This document shows positions 7,189-16,668 of a DNA stretch of 64,000 bases, in pieces. The notes beneath the pieces were generated by a model. It was not told the origin of the DNA and did not search any database. It was given only the letters and a program-made list of their open reading frames with translations. This DNA comes from Deltaproteobacteria bacterium GWA2_38_16 (lineage in GTDB: Bacteria; Bdellovibrionota; JACOXK01; 2-02-FULL-40-11). The DNA lies in the NCBI GenBank assembly GCA_001797335.1, contig MGPE01000001.1, positions 101,775 to 165,774 of the forward strand, given 5' to 3'. A program made the position numbers and the translations under genes. The first letter of the stretch is position 1. Each line of letters begins with the position of its first letter.

Positions 7189-9473
7189 TATTTTTTTTTC
7201 TTCTTCTTTTTTGGATTGTGCAGTTCACACACCCTCTTTGGCTCTGTCCCCTTCATAAAGGCTTCTTTAAAAGAGCCGGGGCATTTTTTTGAAGCTAACT
7301 CTCCACTTTCTGGATCTATGGTGGCAAATACAATATCTTCGGGCACTAAAAAATCATGCTCTGGTTTATATTCCGTAGCTTTAAGCATAAAGCGAGTCCA
7401 AATGGGAAGTGCCGCCTGAGCCCCGGTTAACCCCACTTTTTTCTCTTTGTCATACCCTACCCACGCCACCCCCACCAAATCTGGCGTGTATCCACTAAAC
7501 CAGGCATCCATATATTCATTGGTGGTTCCTGTTTTTCCAGCCGCTGGCTTTGTAAAACCAAAGAGCTTGACTCCTCGCCCTGTTCCAGAATTTAAAACCC
7601 CTTCCAAAGCATAGGTGATAAGATAAGTAGCTTCTTCGGAAGCTACTTTTTCAACTTCAATCGAGCGCCTTTCTAAGACATTTCCTTCGGGGTCTACCAC
7701 TTGTTTAATAGAAATAGGAGTGGCCCTAATCCCTCCGTTGGCAAGCACAGAATAAGCGGTGGCTATTTCAAGGGGAGTAACTTCTTTAGAACCCAACGCT
7801 AATGAAGGAATAGCGGGCATAGGGCTTTGAATTCCTAATTTTTTAATCATCTGGGCTACTTTTTTAAAACCAATTTCTGAAGCAAGTCTCGCCGTTGGAA
7901 TATTTATTGATTGTTCCAGCGTTTCCCTTAAAGTTACGGTTTCTTTTTCTTCTTCTTTTTCATCTGGATGAAGTGGAACATAGTTTGTAGGTTCCCAAAC
8001 TTGTTTATCATACGTTAAAGTAAAAGGTTCGTTGCTCAAAATATCGGTCAATTTATATTTTTTCCCATGGTCAATGGAAAAAGCCGTTAAAAAAACAAAG
8101 GGTTTAAAAAGCGAACCGGGTTGTCGATGTGCTTGAGTAATACGATTAAATTGACTTTCTGTGTAATTTCTTCCTCCAATGAGGGCTCTTATAAATCCTG
8201 TTTGAGGTTGGATAGCCATAAAAGCACCTTGAAGGATGTCTTCGGATGAATCTTTTAAATGAGGGAAGTTGGCTTCCAAGTGTTTTAAAGAAACGGCCAT
8301 GGCTTGATTTGCAAATATTTGAAGTAGTGGGTCAAGCGTTGTAAAAATTTTAAGCCCTTGAGTATTTAACACTTTTTCAGAATAACTTTCTAAAAGTTCC
8401 ATTTTAACAAAATCTACAAAATAAGGAGCAATATTAGGGGGGGATAGAAATTTTTTAACTTTTAGAGGGTCTTTTAAGGCTTCTTCATATTCACTTTGTA
8501 TAAGGGTATTAGTTTCAAGCATTTTTCGAAGCACTACATTTCTTCTTTTGGTGGCCAAGGATTTATTTTTAAAGGGGGAAAAAACGCCAGGCCCCCGAAT
8601 AATTCCAGCCAGCAAGGCGCACTCTGAGAGAGAGAGTTTTTCTAAAGATTTAGAAAAATAAAATTTAGAGGCTTCTGCAATCCCATAAATACCAGTAGAG
8701 CCTCGTTGCCCCATATACACTTCATTGACATACGCTTCTAAAATAGCATCTTTGGAATATCGGCTTTCAACAATTAAAGCCATCAAGGCTTCATTTAATT
8801 TTCGGATGTAACTTCTTTTTTGAGTTAGAAAAAAGTTTTTAACCAATTGTTGAGTAATGGTAGATCCTCCTTGGACAATCGATAAATTTTTAAGATTTGT
8901 AAAAAATGCTCTAAAAATCCCCTTAGGATCTACCCCCGAGTGTTCTAAAAACCGCGCATCTTCGACAGAAATAATAGCATTTAAAAGGTTTGGAGGAACT
9001 TCTTCTAGTTTGACAAGTTGCCTGTCTTCCCGAGATGATCCAAAAAATTCTGTAATCAGTTCAGGTTCAAGCTCGGCCAGCGGTATCTCTTCGTCCTTTT
9101 TTTGGTAGAGCTTGGTGATGACGCTATCTTCAATATCTAAAAACAGAGGAAATCCTGTAAATTTTTTTAAAGGGTATGAAAAATCATTTAAATAAATGGC
9201 CCACTGTTCTCCTTCAACATGATATTCACTGGGGCGACTGACGGGATCAGAAACTTCTTGATATCCTAGGCGGTCTAATTTTTCTTTGAGATGAACGGAC
9301 CGAATGTCTAATCCTGGATATAATTGAAGTGCATCCGAATAGACTTTAGAAGGAAGATCCCACTTGGGTCCTGAAAATTTTTCAGTTACAATATGGCTTA
9401 AATATTGGGTATAAAAAAAGAGGATAGTTCCTAAAATAAGTGATAAAACAATAAAAATTTTTAAAAATTTCAC
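7188..9473 (-). CDS. mrcB: Bifunctional penicillin-binding protein, class A (PBP1b-like)
   Basis: Makes and cross-links glycan strands at the inner membrane. Order: short cytoplasmic tail, one membrane helix (FLKIFIVLSLILGTILFFY), a UB2H-like segment (LHLKEKLDRLGYQEV-type region), GT51 glycosyltransferase (catalytic Glu in SVEDARFLEH; GGSTITQQLVKN), then transpeptidase with SLFK (nucleophile), SIN and KTGTTNEYMDAW motifs. The tail ends in poly-Lys. I place the start at GTG 9473: AAGGA is 6 bases upstream, and starting further out would run into the divergent DUF507 gene at 9519. That gives 761 residues, normal for the family. The stop overlaps the next gene's ATG by one base. Confidence 0.93.
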   Translation of the reverse strand: MKFLKIFIVLSLILGTILFFYTQYLSHIVTEKFSGPKWDLPSKVYSDALQLYPGLDIRSVHLKEKLDRLGYQEVSDPVSRPSEYHVEGEQWAIYLNDFSYPLKKFTGFPLFLDIEDSVITKLYQKKDEEIPLAELEPELITEFFGSSREDRQLVKLEEVPPNLLNAIISVEDARFLEHSGVDPKGIFRAFFTNLKNLSIVQGGSTITQQLVKNFFLTQKRSYIRKLNEALMALIVESRYSKDAILEAYVNEVYMGQRGSTGIYGIAEASKFYFSKSLEKLSLSECALLAGIIRGPGVFSPFKNKSLATKRRNVVLRKMLETNTLIQSEYEEALKDPLKVKKFLSPPNIAPYFVDFVKMELLESYSEKVLNTQGLKIFTTLDPLLQIFANQAMAVSLKHLEANFPHLKDSSEDILQGAFMAIQPQTGFIRALIGGRNYTESQFNRITQAHRQPGSLFKPFVFLTAFSIDHGKKYKLTDILSNEPFTLTYDKQVWEPTNYVPLHPDEKEEEKETVTLRETLEQSINIPTARLASEIGFKKVAQMIKKLGIQSPMPAIPSLALGSKEVTPLEIATAYSVLANGGIRATPISIKQVVDPEGNVLERRSIEVEKVASEEATYLITYALEGVLNSGTGRGVKLFGFTKPAAGKTGTTNEYMDAWFSGYTPDLVGVAWVGYDKEKKVGLTGAQAALPIWTRFMLKATEYKPEHDFLVPEDIVFATIDPESGELASKKCPGSFKEAFMKGTEPKRVCELHNPKKKKKKK

Positions 9474-9518
9474 AGAAGTCCTTGACCTCACACTGATTTT
9501 GACTATTGTAGAAGAAAT

Positions 9519-9794
9519 ATGAAGATTAAACAAGAACAAGTAGAAAGTGTCTGTCGGCTGATTTTGGGAACTCTAAAAGAGAAAAAAATGATTACCTTTA
9601 AGGTTCCCGAACCTAAAGTATACCAAAAGCTAGTAGAAACTTTTGTTCACAATCTAAAACAAGAAGAGGTTATTGATGAACAAGCCAAAGAAATTTTAGA
9701 GAAAAATCTAGAAGCTCACCCAGACCTAGACCGCCAAAAAATGTTTTTAATGATTAAACGGAAATTGGCTAAAGACAAAGGATTTGTTTTATGA
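9519..9794 (+). CDS. DUF507 family protein, first of a tandem pair
   Basis: A 91-residue, highly charged, probably all-helical cytoplasmic protein. It matches the DUF507 pattern as I know it: N-terminal MKIKQEQVESVCRLIL, a central VDEQAKEIL-like helix, and a LDRQKMFLMIKRKLAKDKGFVL end. Function is unknown in the family. It is divergent from the penicillin-binding protein gene and overlaps the second DUF507 gene by 4 bases (ATGA), so the two are probably translated together. Confidence 0.8.
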   Translation: MKIKQEQVESVCRLILGTLKEKKMITFKVPEPKVYQKLVETFVHNLKQEEVIDEQAKEILEKNLEAHPDLDRQKMFLMIKRKLAKDKGFVL

Positions 9795-10063
9795 TTTTAA
9801 GTGAAGATCGTATTTCTCATCTCTCTCACCTTCTTCAAGATAGTATTTGGAAAGATGATATGGTTGATTTTAGAGAGGATGAAGCGGCCCTTCGTGAGAT
9901 TAAGCGAGCGCTGCATAAATATTTTTCTACTACAGAAGAAATTGATGCTTTGGTACGTCAAAAACTCTATAGTCAAAGCAAAAAAATTGTAGAAGGTTCC
10001 CAGGAATGGGATGTGCTTTATAAAAAATATTTTGAAGAAGAGCTTTCTAAAAAGCGTTTTTAA
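9791..10063 (+). CDS. DUF507 family protein, second of a tandem pair
   Basis: A 90-residue, acidic and lysine-rich helical protein (MILSEDRISHLSHLLQDSIW at the start, YKKYFEEELSKKRF at the end). It is related in layout to the preceding gene: N-terminal helix naming residues for a short loop, then a middle EEIDALVRQKL helix. DUF507 genes commonly occur as such pairs, which suggests a heteromeric product (inference). It sits immediately upstream of the groE promoter but is probably a separate transcript. Confidence 0.78.
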   Translation: MILSEDRISHLSHLLQDSIWKDDMVDFREDEAALREIKRALHKYFSTTEEIDALVRQKLYSQSKKIVEGSQEWDVLYKKYFEEELSKKRF

Positions 10064-10069
10064 CCCCTC

Positions 10070-10107
10070 TTGACTTCTTGTTTTTTATCCTTATATTAGC
10101 AGCTGCT
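10070..10107 (+). promoter_or_regulatory. groESL promoter with a 10-bp palindrome at the start site
   Basis: -35 TTGACT at 10070-10075, -10 TATATT at 10092-10097, spacing 16. A perfect palindrome AGCAGCTGCT (10098-10107) covers the expected transcription start and may be an operator. I looked for a CIRCE element (TTAGCACTC/GAGTGCTAA) and a sigma-32 box and found neither. Confidence 0.65.
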
Positions 10108-10138
10108 TTTTTAAGCATTTTAAAAGGAGGAAATAAAT

Positions 10139-10429
10139 ATGAAAATTCGACCATTGTATGATCGTGTCTTAATTAAAAGAGTAGAAGAAGAAACAAAAAC
10201 CAAGGGAGGCATTATTATCCCTGATACAGCCAAGGAAAAGCCCCAAGAGGGAGAAGTCGTGGCTGTAGGAGAAGGAAGAATATTAGAAAATGGTAAGGTT
10301 TCTTCTTTAGATGTTAAAAAAGGAGATAGAATCTTATTTGGGAAATATTCTGGAACAGAAATTAAATTGGATGGCGTAGAACATCTGATTATTAAAGAAG
10401 AAGATATTTTAGGGGTCATTCAAAAATAA
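10139..10429 (+). CDS. groES: Co-chaperonin GroES
   Basis: 10-kDa heptameric lid of the GroEL folding chamber, cytoplasmic. 96 residues, the normal length. It shows the family start [33 protein letters not shown], whose flexible mobile loop ([11 protein letters not shown]) binds GroEL, and the end [34 protein letters not shown] lies 8 bases before the ATG, a very strong ribosome site. It is the first gene of the groE operon; groEL follows after 28 bases. Confidence 0.98.
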   Translation: MKIRPLYDRVLIKRVEEETKTKGGIIIPDTAKEKPQEGEVVAVGEGRILENGKVSSLDVKKGDRILFGKYSGTEIKLDGVEHLIIKEEDILGVIQK

Positions 10430-10454
10430 TAGGCAAAAATAATAGGAGGAATAA

Positions 10455-12092
<1,638 letters not shown>

Positions 12093-12128
12093 AAGAGCTA
12101 AGTACGTAGTTTAATTTATTTTTTAATA

Positions 12129-12167
12129 AAAAGAGGTGTTCAAGTTTGTTGACGCCTCTTTTTTTTT
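12129..12167 (+). terminator. Rho-independent terminator of groESL
   Basis: AAGAGGTGTTCAA pairs with TTGACGCCTCTT (one bulge, one G-T pair) and is followed by nine T residues at 12159-12167. The next open frame begins immediately after the T-run. Confidence 0.9.
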
Positions 12168-12185
12168 ATGGTACCCCTAACCCTC

Positions 12186-13607
12186 ATGTTTGCTTCAAAA
12201 AAATTTCTAGTAATATCTCTTGTCGTATCTATCTGGGTCTTTTTTATTTATGCTTCTCCCCTTTTGGCAGATTTTTCTCTTTATTGGCAAAATCAAAATT
12301 ATTTTTTGGTAGAAAGTAGATTTTTTAATACGCTGGATTTGGATAAACAAGGAGCTCCTGCCAGTAATAATGCGGGGAACCAACGTCTTTTTTCGACATT
12401 TAAACTACGAATGAAGCCTTCTTTAAGCATTACAGATCGGCTAACTCTTCATGCCATGTTTGATGCATTTATGAGTCCCTATACCACTAAATCTCAGGAA
12501 GAAGGGGCCCTCCTGGGACAACCTGCCACGGATACGAATGGTTATGGACCAAATACTACCAATTTACCCAGACAGCTTTTTGGAGATGGATCAGGTAGTA
12601 GTGGAACTTTTAGCCAAACTTCTTTAACTTCAGGAGATGGTAATTTTTTATTAAGGGCAGCGTATTTTGAATATATTGGAGATTGGGGAATTTTTAAAGT
12701 AGGCCGTCAACCTAGACACTGGGGATTAGGGATTCGATATAATTCTGGGGAAAAACCGTGGGATAAATTTGGGGATAGAACGGATACTCTTTCTTATGAA
12801 TTAGGATTAGGAAATTTTAAAGTATCTGCACTTTATACTAAAATTGCAGAAAATGCGATTGATTCAAAAAAAGACGATGTAACTCTCTACGAAAGTTATC
12901 TCCATTGGAACGATCCTGAAAAAGATTTTGATCTAGGATTTCTATACACATTTTTTAGAGAGAGCCGAGTGTTTATAGCCATGCATTATTTGGATGCTTA
13001 TTTCATGAAAAAAGCAAAACAATGGCAAGCAGGAATAGAAGCTGTTTTGGGTTCGGGATCTCCAGGAACTGTTTCAGGAAATATGGCTGCTCAAGTTGGG
13101 GTAGCTTCTGAATTTGAGTATGACTGGACGGCATCTTTAAGTAATTTTTTAAAATTGGGCTATGCTTCTGGGCCTGATATTGAACGAACAGGAAGATTAA
13201 CCAATTTTGCTTTTGATCGAAATTATGACATTGCTCTTTTAATGTTTAATCAACCGTTAGGGGCTATTTCTGGTAGTACGGGCATTGATGCCAACTCTGA
13301 TCCTGATGTGAATGCTATTTTTTCAGCTTATTATCTAAATATAGGGGGAAAATATCAGTTTAATGATCGCATTGGAACCAGTCTAGGTTGGACAACAGCT
13401 CAATCTCCCATGGCTTTAGCCAGTGGGGGAGATAAAGATTATGGGAATGAAATAGATGGGTCTCTTTGGTATCGATTTTTGGAAAATTTAAAGTTTAAGG
13501 CAGATACAGGTATTTTCTTCCCTGGTAAACTCTATAAAGGTGCAACTCTCAGTCGAGCTACGAATTTTGCCTATGGCGGAGAGCTTTCTGCCACTCTTAT
13601 TTTCTAA
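12186..13607 (+). CDS. Predicted outer-membrane beta-barrel protein
   Basis: About 473 residues. The signal peptide is best if translation begins at ATG 12186 (MFASKKFLVISLVVSIWVFF, cleavage near LLA-DF). An in-frame ATG at 12168 touches the groE terminator T-run, and neither has a clear ribosome site. The mature part alternates amphipathic aromatic strands (FKVGRQPRHWGLGIRYN, FKVSALYTKIAEN, FLKLGYASGPD, FAYGGELSATLIF at the end), typical of an outer-membrane barrel with a C-terminal strand ending in Phe. The GRQPRHWGLG segment recalls the GRQNIWLG segment of the porin at 1338, so the two may share a fold. Substrate unknown. It converges with the small gene at 13604 with a 4-base overlap. Confidence 0.7.
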   Translation: MFASKKFLVISLVVSIWVFFIYASPLLADFSLYWQNQNYFLVESRFFNTLDLDKQGAPASNNAGNQRLFSTFKLRMKPSLSITDRLTLHAMFDAFMSPYTTKSQEEGALLGQPATDTNGYGPNTTNLPRQLFGDGSGSSGTFSQTSLTSGDGNFLLRAAYFEYIGDWGIFKVGRQPRHWGLGIRYNSGEKPWDKFGDRTDTLSYELGLGNFKVSALYTKIAENAIDSKKDDVTLYESYLHWNDPEKDFDLGFLYTFFRESRVFIAMHYLDAYFMKKAKQWQAGIEAVLGSGSPGTVSGNMAAQVGVASEFEYDWTASLSNFLKLGYASGPDIERTGRLTNFAFDRNYDIALLMFNQPLGAISGSTGIDANSDPDVNAIFSAYYLNIGGKYQFNDRIGTSLGWTTAQSPMALASGGDKDYGNEIDGSLWYRFLENLKFKADTGIFFPGKLYKGATLSRATNFAYGGELSATLIF

Positions 13608-13903
13608 TTGTGTCTTTCGTAAAGAATAATAAATTTATCGGTAAGCTTTAACCATCCAGGAACTCCGGCTTGAAGTTTAATCCCAAATCCCAGTTGATTA
13701 TCTAAAAGCTGATACAATGCAGTGGCAGCATTAAATTCTTTTAAAAACGTGTGATAACTATTAAACCCACTGGTCCATTGAACAAGATACGGCTGCTCAA
13801 TCATTTCTTGATAGTTAGAAGCCGTTACTAAGGACAATTGAATTTGGTCTGCAAAAACACTGACTGGAAATAAAAAGAAAATTACCAAAATCCATGTTTT
13901 CAT
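13604..13903 (-). CDS. Small secreted protein of unknown function
   Basis: A 99-residue protein with a clear Sec signal peptide (MKTWILVIFFLFPVSVFA-DQ), then about 80 periplasmic residues of mixed character (SGFNSYHTFLKEFNAATALYQ) with no Cys and no motif I recognise. A very strong ribosome site, AGGAGGTG, lies 5 bases before the ATG, which supports it as a real gene. It stands alone on the minus strand between converging and diverging neighbours. Function cannot be inferred. Confidence 0.65.
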   Translation of the reverse strand: MKTWILVIFFLFPVSVFADQIQLSLVTASNYQEMIEQPYLVQWTSGFNSYHTFLKEFNAATALYQLLDNQLGFGIKLQAGVPGWLKLTDKFIILYERHN

Positions 13904-14008
13904 TGAACACCTCCTATTTTTTATTCACAACGTTCTTATTTTGTAACGTGTTGGATGGGTTAAGGTCAAATACTTTTTTAATAGCTTTTTATAAAGTGCC
14001 TTGTTAGG

Positions 14009-15094
14009 ATGGCCGCGGCTTTCATGATTACAATCGAAAAGCTAAATAAAGATGACTTTGAACAAGTTGTCTTTTGTAATGATAAAACCGTTGGCTTAAA
14101 AGCCATTATTGCTATTCATGATACAACCCTAGGACCTGGAACGGGTGGGTGTCGTTTTTATCCCTATAAAACAGAAGAAGAAGCCTTAACCGATGTTCTT
14201 CGTTTAGCAAAAGGAATGACCTATAAATCAGCTATTAGTCGAATTCCTTTTGGCGGAGGAAAAGCAGTTATTATTGGGGATCCACATCAATTAAAAAATG
14301 AAAGGCTTTTAGAACGATTTGGTGAATTTGTGAATTATGTAGGGGGACGCTATATCACTGCTAAAGATGTTGGGGTCGATGGACACGATCTTCAAGTTAT
14401 TTCTAGGAAAACAAAGCATATTTTAGGAATTGAAGGAGCTAAAAATTCAAGTGGGGATCCCTCCCCTGCAACAGCCTTTGGAATTTTTCATGGCATTCGA
14501 GCTATTGCCAAAGAAATTTTTAAAAAAGAATCTTTAAAGGGGCTCCATTTTGCAATTCAAGGCGTGGGGTATGTGGGTTACCATTTGGCATTGGATTTAC
14601 ATAAGGAAGGGGCCACGATTACCATCTGTGATGTAGATAAAGAAGCGCTTCATCGCTGTCAGGAGAAATTACCTGTAACCGTGGTGGATCCCTCTAAAAT
14701 TTATGATGTGCCTTGTGATTTTTTTGTACCTTGTGCCATGGGAGCTATTTTAAACAGAGAAACTATTCCTAGACTCAAATGTCGAGTGGTAGCGGGTGCT
14801 GCCAATAATCAATTAGCAACGCTGCAAGATGGGTATGATTTAATTTCAAAAAATATTTTTTATGCGCCTGATTATGCTTTAAATGCAGGGGGCATTATTA
14901 ATATTGCAGAAGAATTGCAGGGATATGATCAAAAAAGAGCCTATGATAGAATTTCTCATATTTATGAAACGATGATTGAAATTATTCGTCGATCTGAAAA
15001 AGAAAAAAAACCAACCTTTCTTATTGCCAATCAAATGGCAGAAGAAATTATTGAAAGCGCTAAGAAGAGATCCCCCGGTCAAGCCGGGGGATGA
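14009..15094 (+). CDS. Leucine/valine/phenylalanine-type amino acid dehydrogenase
   Basis: NAD-dependent oxidative deaminase of a branched-chain or aromatic amino acid (Glu/Leu/Phe/Val dehydrogenase family). Visible: GPGTGGCRFYPY, the substrate-binding and catalytic lysines in LRLAKGMTYKSAISRIPFGGGK, GGRYITAKDVG, the Rossmann motif IQGVGYVGYHLA and the cofactor-discriminating CDVD, then AGAANNQL and the family-specific NAGGIINIAEE. ATG 14009 gives 361 residues; ATG 14024 is an alternative, and neither has a clear ribosome site. Oddity: the last residues SPGQAGG and the TGA stop are supplied by a palindromic repeat at 15069. The exact substrate cannot be told from sequence. Confidence 0.9.
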   Translation: MAAAFMITIEKLNKDDFEQVVFCNDKTVGLKAIIAIHDTTLGPGTGGCRFYPYKTEEEALTDVLRLAKGMTYKSAISRIPFGGGKAVIIGDPHQLKNERLLERFGEFVNYVGGRYITAKDVGVDGHDLQVISRKTKHILGIEGAKNSSGDPSPATAFGIFHGIRAIAKEIFKKESLKGLHFAIQGVGYVGYHLALDLHKEGATITICDVDKEALHRCQEKLPVTVVDPSKIYDVPCDFFVPCAMGAILNRETIPRLKCRVVAGAANNQLATLQDGYDLISKNIFYAPDYALNAGGIINIAEELQGYDQKRAYDRISHIYETMIEIIRRSEKEKKPTFLIANQMAEEIIESAKKRSPGQAGG

Positions 15095-15097
15095 CAG
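15069..15097. repeat. Short palindromic dispersed repeat, copy 2
   Basis: GATCCCCCGGTCAAGCCGGG then GGATGACAG. Stem CCCCCGG/CCGGGGG. It overlaps the 3' end of the dehydrogenase gene and contains its stop codon (the TGA in GGATGACAG). The stretch after it toward the convergent protease gene is T-rich, so it may also end transcription. Confidence 0.85.
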
Positions 15098-15100
15098 AAA

Positions 15101-16549
15101 TTATTTTTTTAGTTTTTCTATTGCTTTTTCTACATTCAACCTACCGCCTGCGACTACTTTTTCTGAAAGCGTAGAAATTTTATCTACGGTTTCCATGAGC
15201 ACTGTCTTAATTTCCTGAGGTGTGAGCGTAGGTTTTAAAGATAATAAAAGAGCTGCTGCGCCTGCCACATGGGGGGAAGCCATAGAGGTTCCATCCAAAT
15301 GGTCGTATTTGTTGCCAGGAACAGTACTATAAATTTCTGCTCCGGGTGCAGCCAGATGAACCGTTTTCTTCCCATAATTTGAAAAGAAAGCAAGCTTATC
15401 TGCTTTGGTTGTGGCTGCGACTGAGATCACAGAAGCGCTATTGGCGGGATACATTGCTTTTTTATCATTATTGTTGGTTTCATTGCCCGCAGCGCATACC
15501 ACAGTAACACCTTTTTTAGTGACTGCAGCCAAAATGTCTTCCAGGGCTTGAGAAAATTCAGAATCTCCCCAGCTATTATTAATAACTTTAGCTCCCTGGG
15601 CGGTGACGTATTCAATGGCTTTAATGGCCGTTTCTACTGCACCAGAACCTGAAGCATCAAACGCTTTGGCAGAAAGAAGAGTAACCACTTGATTGATACC
15701 AGAGACACCAATACCATTATTTCCGGTGGCTCCAATCGTTCCTGCGACATGGGTGCCATGCATATGATCATCATAGGGAAGATGATCATTATGAACAAAA
15801 TCCCATCCAATAACATCATCAATAAACCCATTGTTATCATCATCAATAGCGTTATCAGGAATTTCTTTAGGATTTCGGTAGACATTGGTAATTAAGTCTT
15901 CATGGTTATAATCAATCCCCGTGTCTACAATGCCCACAATGATGTCTTTAGATCCAACGGTGGTAGTCCAGGCGTTAACGGCGCCTGTTTTTCCAATGCC
16001 CCAGCTTGTATTTAAATCAGGATCTTCGCTGGGAGTCACTGGGTCAGGGGGCAATTGAGGAGCAGGATCATCTTTAGGAGTATCACCGCCACCATCTCCT
16101 GGAGGCCATGGCCAAGGAAATTCACCATCTCCTGGGGGCCAGGGAAAAGGAAACTCACCATCTCCTGGAGGGGGAAAAGGGAATGGCCAGGGAAAAGGAA
16201 ATTTTCCATTGTCATCATCGTCGTCGTCATCATCATCTCCATCGTCTTTTAAATAAAGAATAAAATTAGGTTCAGCGTATTCTACAGCTGGGTGTGATTG
16301 AAGAGTGGTTAAGACGGCATCGATAGATTTATTTTTAAAGGTGATCACCTTTAATTCTGGGAGAAGTTCGGAAGTATAAATTTCTGAAGCTCCCATCTGA
16401 GTTAATAAAAGATTAAAGGACTGAAGAGAAAGTGTACTAGGCCTAAATTTTACAATGACTTGGTTAGGTGCGTAGAGAGGTTTTGCCTCTGATGAATATC
16501 CTATAAACAAAAAGCACATCAAAAACCAGAACAGGAAACATCTTTTCAT
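15101..16549 (-). CDS. Secreted subtilisin-like serine protease (S8) with a Pro/Trp/Asp-rich spacer
   Basis: 482 residues. Signal peptide (1-22), an I9-like inhibitory propeptide (about 23-100: NQVIVKF and HPAVEYAEPN), an Asp run (102-113), then a low-complexity spacer (about 115-160) built from 11-residue units such as PPGDGEFPFPW, then the S8 domain. The triad is Asp209 (GIVDTGIDYNHEDL), His264 (HGTHVAG) and Ser422 (GTSMASPHVAG), with oxyanion Asn356 (AAGNE), so it should be active. A Ca-binding-like DDDNNGFIDD insert is typical of secreted subtilases. AAGGAGA precedes the ATG. The spacer between propeptide and catalytic domain is unusual. Confidence 0.92.
   Translation of the reverse strand: MKRCFLFWFLMCFLFIGYSSEAKPLYAPNQVIVKFRPSTLSLQSFNLLLTQMGASEIYTSELLPELKVITFKNKSIDAVLTTLQSHPAVEYAEPNFILYLKDDGDDDDDDDDDNGKFPFPWPFPFPPPGDGEFPFPWPPGDGEFPWPWPPGDGGGDTPKDDPAPQLPPDPVTPSEDPDLNTSWGIGKTGAVNAWTTTVGSKDIIVGIVDTGIDYNHEDLITNVYRNPKEIPDNAIDDDNNGFIDDVIGWDFVHNDHLPYDDHMHGTHVAGTIGATGNNGIGVSGINQVVTLLSAKAFDASGSGAVETAIKAIEYVTAQGAKVINNSWGDSEFSQALEDILAAVTKKGVTVVCAAGNETNNNDKKAMYPANSASVISVAATTKADKLAFFSNYGKKTVHLAAPGAEIYSTVPGNKYDHLDGTSMASPHVAGAAALLLSLKPTLTPQEIKTVLMETVDKISTLSEKVVAGGRLNVEKAIEKLKK
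16092..16190 (-). repeat. Three tandem 33-bp units inside the subtilase gene
   Basis: CCATCTCCTGG recurs at 16092, 16125 and 16158, exactly 33 bases apart, encoding PPGDGEFPFPW, PPGDGEFPWPW and PPGDGGGDTPK. The unit length is a multiple of three, so copy number can change without a frameshift. Confidence 0.85.
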
Positions 16550-16668
16550 AAAGTCTCCTTCTTGTTTGAACTACTGGTTTAACTGCTTTTGTATGTAAGT
16601 CTGGGGTAAGACAAATGTAAAAACACTAAAAGTATACCAATTCTATTTAGTGCCTGTAAACAGTTTAT

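Noticed and set aside
7188..9539. Start of the penicillin-binding protein at 9539
   Set aside because: That start lies inside the divergent DUF507 gene; GTG 9473 has AAGGA upstream and gives a normal N-terminus.
10064..10138. CIRCE or sigma-32 control of groESL
   Set aside because: I looked for TTAGCACTC/GAGTGCTAA and CCCCAT-type boxes and found neither; only a sigma-70 type promoter fits.
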